Source: Microbispora oryzae (GTDB taxonomy: Bacteria > Actinomycetota > Actinomycetes > Streptosporangiales > Streptosporangiaceae). Taken from it: a DNA stretch of 64,000 bases. This document shows, piece by piece, positions 34,075 to 41,984 of this stretch. Position numbers and translations under genes: made by a program. Each line of letters opens with the position of its first letter. Position 1 is the stretch's first letter. Location: NCBI RefSeq assembly GCF_017896165.1, contig NZ_JAFCNB010000003.1, positions 416,336-480,335 on the forward strand. The letters run 5' to 3'. The notes beneath the pieces were generated by a model. That model had not been told where the DNA came from. It searched no databases and saw only the letters and a list, made by a program, of their open reading frames with translations.

Positions 34075-34887
34075 GTGCGCGAGCTCCACACGGCCGCCGA
34101 AGTCGTGGCGGCCTCGGAAGACGACGCCCTGATCGTTTGGGCGGCCCAGGACATCGGCGCGGATCGCCGTACGGACCGGGAAACGGATCGTCCGGGTCAC
34201 GACGGGCCGCTCGGGCAGGTGCGGGCGTGGGCGCACGGGGACGCCGTCGTGGTGGCCAGCCCACGCGTGTCCCGCCGCGACCGCATGGCCGTCCGCGGCC
34301 GGCCCGCCGACGCGATGCCGCTGATCCGGCACGCGCTGGCGCAGGTGGGGCCGGCGTACCGTCCGTTCGGTGACGCCGATCTCATCGAGGAGCTCGTTCG
34401 CGGAGTGCCCGAGCTGGCGCTCCTCGGCGGGTTCTCCTGGATGACGACGACGGCGCAGCCGCCTTCCGAAAAGAGCCCGGCCCCGGCGAGCCCTGGCCCG
34501 GCCTGGCTGGAGGCGGACGCGGAGCCGGAGGTGACCCGCCTGCTCAAGGCGGCGCACCCCGATTCGTACGCGATGCCGGGCGTCCCGGGAGTCCGCCGGT
34601 GGGCCGGGGTGCGGGACGCAGGAGGCGATCTCGTCGCGGTGGCGGCCGACGCCTGGCCGGCTCCCACAGTGGGGCTGCTGGCCGGGGTGGCCACCGCGGT
34701 GCACGCGCGGGGCCGCGGACTGGGGGAGCGGGTCTGCCGTTTCCTCACCGGCGAGCTGCTGGCCGAGCACGGGCGGGTGGCCCTCATGGTGGACGACTGG
34801 AACACCGGCGCGGTCGGACTGTACGGCCGGCTCGGCTTCGCCCGGCGCCGGGTGGCGGCCGCGATCGTCGGCGTGCCGCCGGTGTGA
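34075..34887 (+). CDS. GNAT family N-acetyltransferase
   Basis: Protein of 270 residues. The C-terminal half (about 150-262) is a GNAT domain with the acetyl-CoA loop region GVATAVHARGRGLGERVCRFL and the terminal VDDWNTGAVGLYGRLGFARR. The N-terminal half has no obvious relatives and an internal Pro/Ser linker. The GTG start is 2 bp after the purB stop, suggesting co-translation; substrate unknown. It ends 26 bp before the convergent HAD gene. Confidence 0.83.
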   Translation: MRELHTAAEVVAASEDDALIVWAAQDIGADRRTDRETDRPGHDGPLGQVRAWAHGDAVVVASPRVSRRDRMAVRGRPADAMPLIRHALAQVGPAYRPFGDADLIEELVRGVPELALLGGFSWMTTTAQPPSEKSPAPASPGPAWLEADAEPEVTRLLKAAHPDSYAMPGVPGVRRWAGVRDAGGDLVAVAADAWPAPTVGLLAGVATAVHARGRGLGERVCRFLTGELLAEHGRVALMVDDWNTGAVGLYGRLGFARRRVAAAIVGVPPV

Positions 34888-34913
34888 CCGGGTCCTGGTG
34901 TGAACGTGCGCGG

Positions 34914-35642
34914 TCAGGCGGCGCGATGCGGACCGGCGAGGTCGGGACGCAGCCCGTCCACGATCGCCGGCAGATCGGTCAGCGTGGTGACACGGGTGAC
35001 GAACGGCGGCCCACCGGCGACGCGGTAGCGGTCGAGCCAGACCCCGCGCATTCCCACCCGGGCCGGTCCGACGGCGTCGTGCATGAGGTTGTCGCCGACC
35101 ATGAGCACCTCGTCGGGGCGCAGGCCGAGTTTGTGGGCCGCCTCCAGGTAGCACTCCGCGGCCGGTTTGAAGTTGCCGCCGAGCGCGTCGGGGGACAGCA
35201 CCGGATCCAGGCGGTCGAGCAGCCCCATGCGGCGCAGCTTCGCCTCCTGTTGCACGGGCGTGCCGTTGGTGAGGACGCCGAGGGTGAGTCCCCGCCCGTC
35301 CAGGGCGTCCAGCACGGGCGCGGCGTCGGGGAAGGCATCCCACGCCGCCTCGTAGTGCAGGAGGAACTCGGCGTACGACGCGTCGAGGTCCGCGGGCACG
35401 CGCAGGCCCATCCGCAGGCAGAACTCGCGGATCCGCCTGCGGCGCTGTTCGGCGAACGAGCACTCGCCGGCGTGCCACGACGGGACGTGCTTGTTCTCCA
35501 GGTCGAGCCAGAGCGCCGGGGTCTCCATGAGCAGCTCGTGGCCCGGGCTGACGGACTCCGTCCACGCGGTAGCCGCGTAGGCGACCGCCCGCCGATGATC
35601 GAAGAGGGTCTCGTCGAGGTCGAACAGAATGGCCCTGATCAC
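34914..35642 (-). CDS. HAD family hydrolase
   Basis: Protein of 242 residues. HAD motif I is FDLDETLFDH (residues 7-16) with both aspartates, motif II is LTNGT, the catalytic Lys is in NFKPAAE and motif IV is VGDNLMHDAVG. A helical cap follows motif I (subfamily IA, phosphatase type). Such enzymes hydrolyse phosphate esters; the substrate is unknown. It is probably monocistronic. Confidence 0.9.
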   Translation of the reverse strand: MIRAILFDLDETLFDHRRAVAYAATAWTESVSPGHELLMETPALWLDLENKHVPSWHAGECSFAEQRRRRIREFCLRMGLRVPADLDASYAEFLLHYEAAWDAFPDAAPVLDALDGRGLTLGVLTNGTPVQQEAKLRRMGLLDRLDPVLSPDALGGNFKPAAECYLEAAHKLGLRPDEVLMVGDNLMHDAVGPARVGMRGVWLDRYRVAGGPPFVTRVTTLTDLPAIVDGLRPDLAGPHRAA

Positions 35643-35777
35643 GGATCATCATCCTGCCGTCCCCGTGTTTCGGCCGGGTTTCCACGACATGAAACCCTGA
35701 CCCGATCCTGACAAGTGGGATTTTTCCTACCCGGAACGGGTGTCGCGGCTCGTCCGTGAACCCCCGGCATGCCCGGC

Positions 35778-35808
35778 CCGCCGGCCCGGAGAGGTCCCGG
35801 GCCGGCGG
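35778..35808. terminator. Terminator downstream of the TipAL gene
   Basis: CCGCCGGCCCGG (35778-35789) and CCGGGCCGGCGG (35797-35808) form a perfect 12-bp stem with a 7-base loop. On the minus strand it lies just after the TipAL stop. Confidence 0.8.
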
Positions 35809-35815
35809 CTGTGCC

Positions 35816-35848
35816 GGGTGGCGTCAGGTCGCGTCGGGTGGCGTCAGG
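35816..35848. repeat. Direct repeat at the 3' end of the TipAL gene
   Basis: GGGTGGCGTCAGG is found at 35816-35828 and 35836-35848 (period 20). The second copy includes the stop of the TipAL-type gene, so the gene end has been duplicated. Confidence 0.65.
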
Positions 35849-36602
35849 CGGCGTGGTCCGCGTTCGCGCGGATGGCGTCCCGCACGTAGTGGCTGAGCCC
35901 CGCGGCGACGTTCTCGTAGTTGGCCGCGAACCTCGGGTCGCCGACGTACATCTCCGCGAGGCCCTTGTGGATCTCGTAGGTGCAGTCGTAGAACCAGCGG
36001 GTGATGTGGGCGCGGTGCCGTTCCGCGATCTGCCGGGCCCGATCCCCGTCGGCCGGCGCGCCTTCGGCGTAGGCGGCCGCGAAGGCGGCGGTGATCTCAC
36101 CCGCCTCACCCGTGATCGTCTTCCAGTCGTCCTTGGTGTAGCGGGCCGTCCGGGCGCGGCTCTGCTCGAACGCCTCGGTCCCGCCCCACCGCTCCCGCGC
36201 CTCGTCGGCGTACTGGTCGGGGTCGAACTCCCCGAACACCTCGAACCGCTCCTGCGGCGTGAGGTCGATTCCCATCGTGTGTGCCTCCATCGCTCGTTCG
36301 ACCGCCGTCCGCATCTCCTCCAGCCGGCCGATCCGGCGCCGCAGCAGCTCGTGCTGGCGGCGCAGGTGTGTCATCGGGTCGGCGCCCGGCTCGTCGAGGA
36401 TGACGGCGATCTCCTCCAGGGAGAACCCGAGCTCCCGGTAGAACAGCACCTGCTGCAGGCGCTCCAGGTCGGGCTCGGTGTACCGGCGGTACCCCGCGAC
36501 GGTGCGCTCACCGGGCGACAGCAGCCCGATCTCGTCGTAATGGTGCAGCGTCCGTACGGTGACCCCGGCGAGCCGGGCGACCTCGCCGACCGAGTAGCTC
36601 AT
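35844..36602 (-). CDS. MerR regulator with TipAS antibiotic-binding domain
   Basis: Regulator of 252 residues of TipAL type. The N-terminal MerR HTH is YSVGEVARLAGVTVRTLHHYDEIGLL (3-28) with a coiled-coil at 75-108. The C-terminal TipAS domain (about 120-248) folds around thiopeptides such as thiostrepton. The characteristic WFYDCTYEIHKGLAEMYVGDPRF segment has one cysteine, Cys207, a candidate for covalent ligand capture. A canonical MerR promoter with an elongated spacer lies upstream at 36624-36654. It should activate its own transcription on binding a thiopeptide or other macrocycle. Confidence 0.9.
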   Translation of the reverse strand: MSYSVGEVARLAGVTVRTLHHYDEIGLLSPGERTVAGYRRYTEPDLERLQQVLFYRELGFSLEEIAVILDEPGADPMTHLRRQHELLRRRIGRLEEMRTAVERAMEAHTMGIDLTPQERFEVFGEFDPDQYADEARERWGGTEAFEQSRARTARYTKDDWKTITGEAGEITAAFAAAYAEGAPADGDRARQIAERHRAHITRWFYDCTYEIHKGLAEMYVGDPRFAANYENVAAGLSHYVRDAIRANADHAA

Positions 36603-36623
36603 GGCCTCCTCCTTCCGGCGACA

Positions 36624-36654
36624 AGCCTGCGGCCTCCCGTTACGTCAGGGTCAA
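36624..36654 (-). promoter_or_regulatory. MerR-type promoter with 19-bp spacer and operator
   Basis: On the minus strand, TTGACC (-35, 36649-36654) and CAGGCT (-10, 36624-36629) are separated by 19 bp, the over-long spacer of MerR-regulated promoters. Within it lies the near-palindrome CCTGACGT-A-ACGGGAGG (36633-36649, 6 of 8 bp matching). It probably drives the TipAL-type gene autogenously. Confidence 0.7.
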
Positions 36655-36658
36655 GCCG

Positions 36659-37723
36659 TCAGGATCGATCCTGGCCGCCGTCTCTGAGCAGCGGGTGATG
36701 TCCCATGGCCACCTCCAGCTCACCGGGGAGCTCGTCGCGGTAGCGGCCCAGCGTGGACAGGTCGCTGTGCCCGAGGATCCGCCGTACGGCGTCCATGTCG
36801 GTGCCGTCGGCCAGCAGGTGGGTCGCGGTCGTGTGACGCAGCCCGTGCGGGGTCACCGCGCGCCGCCGCCCCGGCTCCACCGCGCGCCGCACGCGGTCGA
36901 TCACCGCCTGCACGTCGCCGCGCGCCAGCCTGTTGCCCCGCCAGGACAGCAGCAGCGCCGCGCGTTCGCGCCCTTCCGGCCGGACCGCGAGGTACGCGTC
37001 GAGGGCGGTGGCGACGTCGCGGGGGAGCGGGACGTCCCTGGTCGTGCCGCCCTTGCCGAAGATCCGCCAGTAGCGGACCCCGTCGTTGGTGGAGAAGTCG
37101 TCGACGTTGGCCCGCACGAGCTCCGACACCCGGGGGCCGAGCGTGGCCAGCATCAGCACGATCAGGGCGTCGCGGGCCTCGGTCCGCTGGTCTCTGCGCC
37201 GCGGCCGGTCCTCGGGCGCGGGCGCCGCGGGGGAGCGGGCCGCCGCGATCAGGCCCTCGGCCTGCTCCTTGGTCAGCGCCCGCCGCTCCGCCCGCAGCCC
37301 GCCCCGCTCGCGCGCCGTCACCGACGACGTCCGCATGGGATCCAGCTGCACCCAGCCTGTCGCGGCCGCGTGCCTGAACAGGGCCGACACCGACCGGCGG
37401 AATCGGGCCTGCGACGCCGCGCTCTGCAGGCCGCCGCCCGGCTCGCCGCCCTGACCGGCGGGCCCCGGGTCGCGGTCCGCGCCGCCGCGCCGCTCGTCGG
37501 GCTTGCGGGCGAAGGCCAGCAGCACGGCGTCCACGTCCTCACCCGTCAGGTCGTCGAGCACGCGGCCGGGGCCGGCGAGGCGGACGAAGGTCGCCACGTC
37601 CCTGGCGTACACCTCGGCGGTGGCGGGGGACAGGGCGCCGGTGACGGTCTTGGCCCTCACCAGTTCGACGTAGCGGTCCGCGGCCTCCTCGACCGTCAGC
37701 CGGTTCACCTGAGCGGGCAGCAT
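36659..37723 (-). CDS. Tyrosine recombinase (XerC/D-like integrase)
   Basis: Protein of 354 residues with the catalytic set: Arg198 (GPRVSELV), Lys224 (FGKGG), His293-x-x-Arg296 (TPHGLRHTTATHLL), His319 (LGHSDL) and Tyr328 (TLGRY). The N-terminal core-binding (SAM-like) domain spans about 10-140 and is interrupted by a Gly/Asp/Pro-rich low-complexity insert (about 74-101). No tRNA, attachment site or phage gene is nearby, so it may be a chromosomal recombinase rather than an integrase of a live element. ATG 37723 is preferred. Confidence 0.87.
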   Translation of the reverse strand: MLPAQVNRLTVEEAADRYVELVRAKTVTGALSPATAEVYARDVATFVRLAGPGRVLDDLTGEDVDAVLLAFARKPDERRGGADRDPGPAGQGGEPGGGLQSAASQARFRRSVSALFRHAAATGWVQLDPMRTSSVTARERGGLRAERRALTKEQAEGLIAAARSPAAPAPEDRPRRRDQRTEARDALIVLMLATLGPRVSELVRANVDDFSTNDGVRYWRIFGKGGTTRDVPLPRDVATALDAYLAVRPEGRERAALLLSWRGNRLARGDVQAVIDRVRRAVEPGRRRAVTPHGLRHTTATHLLADGTDMDAVRRILGHSDLSTLGRYRDELPGELEVAMGHHPLLRDGGQDRS

Positions 37724-37793
37724 GATCCACACGGTACCCGCTGCCGGCGACATATTCCCCCCGCAGGAGCCGTCCGGCGGCGACGGCCGGGGG

Positions 37794-38672
37794 TCATCCG
37801 GCGATGGCGTCCAGTTCGGCGGCGGCGTCCGGCGGCAGGACCAGATCCGCGGCGGCCACGTTCTCCCGCAGATGGGCGACGGACGAGGTGCCGGGGATGA
37901 CGACGCTGGTGGCCGAGCGCCGCAGCAGCCAGGCCAGCGCGACCTGCTGCGGCGTCGCGTCCAGGCGCGCCGCCACCCGCGTCAGCGTCTCGGACTGCAA
38001 CGGGGTGAACCCGCCCAGGGGGAAGAACGAGGCGTACGCGATGTTCTCGGCCGCGCAGCGGTCGACCATGGCGTCGTCCTGCCGCGCCACGACGTTGTAG
38101 AAGTTCTGCACGGTGACGACGGGCGCCATGCCCTGCGCCTCGGTCAGCTGGGCCTGGGAGGCGCCGCTGAGGCCCAGGTGGCGGATCAGGCCCTCCTCCC
38201 GCAGCTCGACCAGGGCGCCGAACTGTTCGGCCACGGGTTCGTCGGTCGTGGTGGTGTGCCCGCGCAGGCGCAGGTTGACGACGTCCAGGACGTCCAGGCC
38301 GAGGTGTTCGAGGTTCTCGTGCACCTGAACCTTGAGGTCGGCGGGGTCGAGGGACGGCACCCAGCTGCCGTCCTCTCCGCGCCGGGCGCCCACCTTGGTC
38401 ACGATCCGCAGGTCGCGGGGGTAGGGATGGAGGGCCTCCCTGATCAGCTCGTTCACCACGACAGGGCCGTAGAAGTCGCTGGTGTCGATGTGGGTGACGC
38501 CCAGCTCGACGACCTCGCGCAGCACGGCGAGGGCCTGGTCGCGGTCCTTGGGCGGACCGAACACGCCGGGGCCGGCCAGCTGCATGGCGCCGTAGCCCAT
38601 GCGGCTGACGGTGAGGCCGTCGGCGAGCGTGAGGGTCCCGCCCGGAGCACGTCCAGGATTGTGTGTAGTCAT
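37794..38672 (-). CDS. Aldo/keto reductase lacking the catalytic His
   Basis: Protein of 292 residues with the AKR barrel. It has the Asp/Tyr pair in HIDTSDFYGP and Lys in IVTKVGA. Where most members have His (motif QxH), this reads VVNLRLRG, so the His is replaced; this variant is known in YdbC-like reductases. It may still be active. ATG 38672 follows AAGGACGAG. It is divergent from the XRE/MmyB regulator at 38849, which may control it. Confidence 0.85.
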   Translation of the reverse strand: MTTHNPGRAPGGTLTLADGLTVSRMGYGAMQLAGPGVFGPPKDRDQALAVLREVVELGVTHIDTSDFYGPVVVNELIREALHPYPRDLRIVTKVGARRGEDGSWVPSLDPADLKVQVHENLEHLGLDVLDVVNLRLRGHTTTTDEPVAEQFGALVELREEGLIRHLGLSGASQAQLTEAQGMAPVVTVQNFYNVVARQDDAMVDRCAAENIAYASFFPLGGFTPLQSETLTRVAARLDATPQQVALAWLLRRSATSVVIPGTSSVAHLRENVAAADLVLPPDAAAELDAIAG

Positions 38673-38848
38673 GTCTCGTCCTTGCTTGTTCACGCCGTAC
38701 GGCGCTGGTGTGGTTCAGGGGCCGGCACGGGGACGGCCCGCACGACGTCAACTGTGGGGCACCCGGCGGCGGACGTGGCAGCACCCCGCCGTTCCTGGGA
38801 GTGACAGGACCCAGGCACGCTCCCGGGAGCCGGACTACCGTGGACGGC

Positions 38849-39730
38849 ATGCACAGCACGAACGCGCTCGGCGAGTTCCTGCGCGCCCGTCGCGAGCTGG
38901 TGCGCCCCGAGGATGCGGGGATCACTCCCACGGGCCTGCGGCGGGTCCCGGGCCTGCGCCGGGAGGAGGTCGCGACGCTCGCGGGCATCAGCTCCGACTA
39001 CTACCTCCGCCTGGAGCAGGGCCGCGACCGCAACCCGTCGGTGCAGGTCCTGGAGGCGCTGGCCCGGGTCCTGAGGCTGGACGCCGAGGCCGTGGCCCAC
39101 ATGATGGGCCTCACCGGGGAGGGCGCGTCGGTCCGCCGGCGGTCCCGCCGGACGGCGCCCGCGGGCGAGCGGGTGCCGCACAGCGTCGCCCAGCTCATCG
39201 ACGGCTGGACGGCCACCCCCGCCTACGTGCAGAACAGGTTCACCGACGTGCTCGCGGTGAATGTGCTGGCGGCGGCCCTGTCCCCTAACTACGCCGTCGG
39301 CGTCAACATGTTGCGGGCGATCTTCCTCGATCCGGCGGAGCGGGAGCTGCGCCGGGACTGGTCGGAGCTGACAGAGGAGGGGGTCGCCACCCTGCGGGCC
39401 CTCGTCGGTCCCGACGTCGACCATCCGCGCCTGGTCGAGCTCGTCGGCGAGCTGTCGGTGCGCAGCGACCTGTTCCGGCACCTGTGGAGCCGCCACGACG
39501 TGCACCCCAGGAGGGGACGGGTGAGCAGGCTGCGCCACCCGCTGGTCGGCGACGTGGACCTCCACTCCAACAAGCTCCTCATCGCCGGCACCGACCTCAT
39601 GCTCGTGGTGTTCAACGCCGAGCCCGGCAGCCGGAGCGCGGAACTGCTGGGCATCCTTGGCAGCCTCACCGCGACCGGCGACGAGCCGGCGGAACGGGGC
39701 GAGGGCCGTCGCCCGTCCGACACGCAATGA
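38849..39730 (+). CDS. XRE family regulator with MmyB-like ligand domain
   Basis: Regulator of 293 residues. The HTH is near residues 30-60 (GLRREEVATLAGISSDYYLRLEQGRDRNPS). The C-terminal MmyB-like domain (about 105-275) has WTATPAYVQNRFTDVLAVN and a typical HPLVGDVDLH. MmyB-type regulators of actinobacteria are proposed to bind fatty-acid-like or antibiotic ligands and often control a divergent oxidoreductase, as the aldo/keto reductase here. The start is ATG 38849. Confidence 0.9.
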   Translation: MHSTNALGEFLRARRELVRPEDAGITPTGLRRVPGLRREEVATLAGISSDYYLRLEQGRDRNPSVQVLEALARVLRLDAEAVAHMMGLTGEGASVRRRSRRTAPAGERVPHSVAQLIDGWTATPAYVQNRFTDVLAVNVLAAALSPNYAVGVNMLRAIFLDPAERELRRDWSELTEEGVATLRALVGPDVDHPRLVELVGELSVRSDLFRHLWSRHDVHPRRGRVSRLRHPLVGDVDLHSNKLLIAGTDLMLVVFNAEPGSRSAELLGILGSLTATGDEPAERGEGRRPSDTQ

Positions 39731-39735
39731 GCAGA

Positions 39736-39749
39736 TCTACAATGTAAAG
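39736..39749. promoter_or_regulatory. TCTAC-NN-TGTAAAG motif, copy 2
   Basis: TCTACAATGTAAAG lies 5 bp after the XRE stop, in a convergent gap where no gene start is apparent. Similar sites are at 9370, 42487 and 51862. It may be a regulator site orphaned by gene loss. Confidence 0.45.
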
Positions 39750-39819
39750 CCGCCGGGTGGGTCGCCCACTGGCGCGAAGCCGTACCCGGCGACATGCCGG
39801 CAGGCGACGACGCCTGCTC

Positions 39820-40710
39820 CTACCGGCTGATCTGACGCGGGACCGCCACCGCGAGAAGTTTGTCCGGGTTGCGGATGGCGTAGAAATTGGTGATCCTCCC
39901 ATCGGCGATCTCGACCAGGAAGACCCCTTCCAGACGCTCGCCGCTGAGAACCATCGCGGGAGAGTTGTTGCAGTTGACCATCTCGATCCGCAGGTCCGCC
40001 AGCCGCTCCAGGCGGAACAGGTTCATGAGGACCGCGGCCACCTTCTCCGCGCCCACCACCGGCCGGCGCGCCGCGGTGGCCTTGCCGCCGCTGTCGGCGG
40101 TCCAGGTGACGTCCGGCGAGAGCAGCGACAGCAGCCCTTCCAGGTCACCGGTGGCCGCCGCGGTCATGAACCGCTCCGTGATCCGCGCGGTCGTGGCGGC
40201 GTCGGCGGGCTCGAAGCGCTTGCGCCGCGCCCGTACGTGCTCGCGGGCGCGGTGCGCCACCTGACGCACCGTGACCACGGATTTGCCCACCGCCGTGGCG
40301 ATGTCGCGGTACTCGAAGCCGAACACCTCGCGCAGCACGAACACCGCGCGCTCGTCGGGGGAGAGCGTTTCGAGCAGCACGAGCATCGCCATCGACACCG
40401 ACTCGGCGAGCAGCACATCGGCCGAGGCGTCGTTCCCCTCCAGCAGCAGCGGCTCGGGCAGCCACGAGCCGATGTAGTCCTCGCGCCGGCGCGCGCTCGT
40501 CCGCACGGCGTTGAGCGCCTGCCGGGTCACCAGCTGTGCCAGATACGACTTGGTGTCCCGCACCGTCGCGAGGTCCACGTCGGCCCACCGCAGATAGCTG
40601 TTCTGCAGCACGTCGTCGGATTCGGTCACCGAGCCGAGGATCTCGTAGACGATCGTGAACAGCACCGGCCGCAACACGGTGAACCGCTCGGCATGCTCAT
40701 CGGCGCTCAC
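39820..40710 (-). CDS. ECF41 family RNA polymerase sigma factor
   Basis: Sigma factor of 296 residues: region 2 (about 10-75), region 4 (about 115-165) and a C-terminal SnoaL/NTF2-like extension. Three hallmarks of the ECF41 group are present: WLPEP in the linker (83-87), DSGGK (206-210, consensus DGGGK) and NPDKL (281-285). The extension acts as a fused regulator replacing an anti-sigma factor. The start GTG 40710 overlaps the stop of the upstream flavoprotein gene (GTGA). The operon promoter resembles the ECF41 consensus, implying autoregulation. Confidence 0.93.
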   Translation of the reverse strand: MSADEHAERFTVLRPVLFTIVYEILGSVTESDDVLQNSYLRWADVDLATVRDTKSYLAQLVTRQALNAVRTSARRREDYIGSWLPEPLLLEGNDASADVLLAESVSMAMLVLLETLSPDERAVFVLREVFGFEYRDIATAVGKSVVTVRQVAHRAREHVRARRKRFEPADAATTARITERFMTAAATGDLEGLLSLLSPDVTWTADSGGKATAARRPVVGAEKVAAVLMNLFRLERLADLRIEMVNCNNSPAMVLSGERLEGVFLVEIADGRITNFYAIRNPDKLLAVAVPRQISR

Positions 40711-41897
40711 GGGGAGGTGACCACCCGCACGGCGGAGGCCGGCTGTCCAGGACGCGGGCCGCCCTTGGGCCAGCTCATGGAACCCGGCTCGCGAGCCTCG
40801 AGGCGGATCCGCTTCGCCACGACGAACCTGCAGGTCAGTTCCTTGATCACCGCGCCCATGCGGCCGCCGATGTAGAGGTTCACCGCGGTGTCGTCCTTGC
40901 GGGCGAGTTGCCGGATGCCCGCGTGGCGGCCGAGACTGACGCACGCCCCCGTGAAGGCCAGCTCGATCACCGCTGGTTCCGTTCCCGCGATACGGCTCAG
41001 CACGGTGTCGGCGGCCTGCGCCCCGAGCGGCCCGGCGGCGTAGCCGCTCATCCGCAGTGGCCGGCCCGACGGCGCGGCGGCGTCGCCGGCCGCGATGATG
41101 CGATCGTCGTCGACGCTGGTCAGCGTCTCGTCGGTGAGCAACCGGCCGAGTGCGTCGGTGCGCAGACCACTCGCCGCCGCCAGCTCCGGCACACCGAAAC
41201 CGACCGTCCAGACGGTCAGCGCGCTCGTACGCACCCCGCCATCGGCCAGGACGACCGCGTCCGGCCGTACCTCGCTCACCACGGCGCCCTCGAGTACGGC
41301 GACACCGTGCCGGGACAGCCATTTGGCGATGTATCGGCGACCAGGTGCGCTGAACGTCGGCGCCAGGGTGCGGCCGCACACCAGTGTGACCCTGCGCCCT
41401 TGTTCGGCCAGTTCGGCGGCCGTCTCGATGCCGGTCAATCCGCCGCCGGCCACGGTGACCGGAGCATCGGGGGGCAACTCCTCCAGCCTGGCGCGCAGCC
41501 GCTGCGCGGACTCCAGGTCAGCGATGTCGAACGCGAATTCCGCCGCGCCGGGCACCGATGACGGTGTCGCCGCCGTGCTGCCGACCGCGTAGATGACGTA
41601 GTCGTAGTCCAGGCTGCGGCCCGACGCCAGCCGCACGGCGCGGGCGGCGGTGTCGATGCGAGCGGCGCTGTCGACGACGAGGTGGATGCCCTCGCCGAGC
41701 AGCGTGCCGTAGTCGACCGTGGCCTCGCCGGTACGGGCCACGAACTGGTGCAGCCGGATGCGTTCGACGAACTCCGGGCGCGGATTGACCACCGTGATGT
41801 CGACATCGTCGCGCTGCCGCAGACGGTTGGCCGCGAGCGTTCCGGCGTAACCGCCGCCGATGACCACGACTTTGTGGAGCGTGTTGTGTTCGGTCAT
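40707..41897 (-). CDS. NDH-2-like FAD/NAD(P)-dependent oxidoreductase
   Basis: Flavoprotein of 396 residues. It has an N-terminal FAD motif GGGYAGTLAANRL, a central NAD(P)-binding VAGGGLTGIETAAELAEQG and a C-terminal AAGDAAAPSG FAD-binding end. It resembles NDH-2/AIF-type reductases. It is translationally coupled to the ECF41 sigma gene, consistent with the known association of ECF41 genes with oxidoreductases. ATG 41897 is chosen because it fits the family start and the ECF41-type promoter lies directly upstream; an ATG at 41933 would lie inside that promoter. Substrate unknown. Confidence 0.88.
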   Translation of the reverse strand: MTEHNTLHKVVVIGGGYAGTLAANRLRQRDDVDITVVNPRPEFVERIRLHQFVARTGEATVDYGTLLGEGIHLVVDSAARIDTAARAVRLASGRSLDYDYVIYAVGSTAATPSSVPGAAEFAFDIADLESAQRLRARLEELPPDAPVTVAGGGLTGIETAAELAEQGRRVTLVCGRTLAPTFSAPGRRYIAKWLSRHGVAVLEGAVVSEVRPDAVVLADGGVRTSALTVWTVGFGVPELAAASGLRTDALGRLLTDETLTSVDDDRIIAAGDAAAPSGRPLRMSGYAAGPLGAQAADTVLSRIAGTEPAVIELAFTGACVSLGRHAGIRQLARKDDTAVNLYIGGRMGAVIKELTCRFVVAKRIRLEAREPGSMSWPKGGPRPGQPASAVRVVTSP

Positions 41898-41905
41898 GCC
41901 CTCAG

Positions 41906-41932
41906 GACACCGCTGATCGCTGAGACGTGACA
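41906..41932 (-). promoter_or_regulatory. ECF41-type promoter
   Basis: On the minus strand, TGTCACG (41926-41932) and TGTC (41906-41909) are separated by exactly 16 bp. The published ECF41 consensus as I recall it is TGTCACA-N16-CGTC, so each half has one mismatch. The -10 ends 8 bp before the flavoprotein ATG, which suggests a nearly leaderless transcript. Confidence 0.75.
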
Positions 41933-41984
41933 TCCCCCCACATCGGGCGTCGTCGGCAAGTGACGGCCCACCGGCGGCCGATCG

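Noticed and set aside
32543..34264. A 573-residue minus frame opposite purB
   Set aside because: It is a shadow of purB; purB has the GSSAMPHKMN signature.
36659..37723. A prophage or integrative element around the recombinase
   Set aside because: No other phage, plasmid or transfer gene, tRNA or flanking repeat was found within the window.
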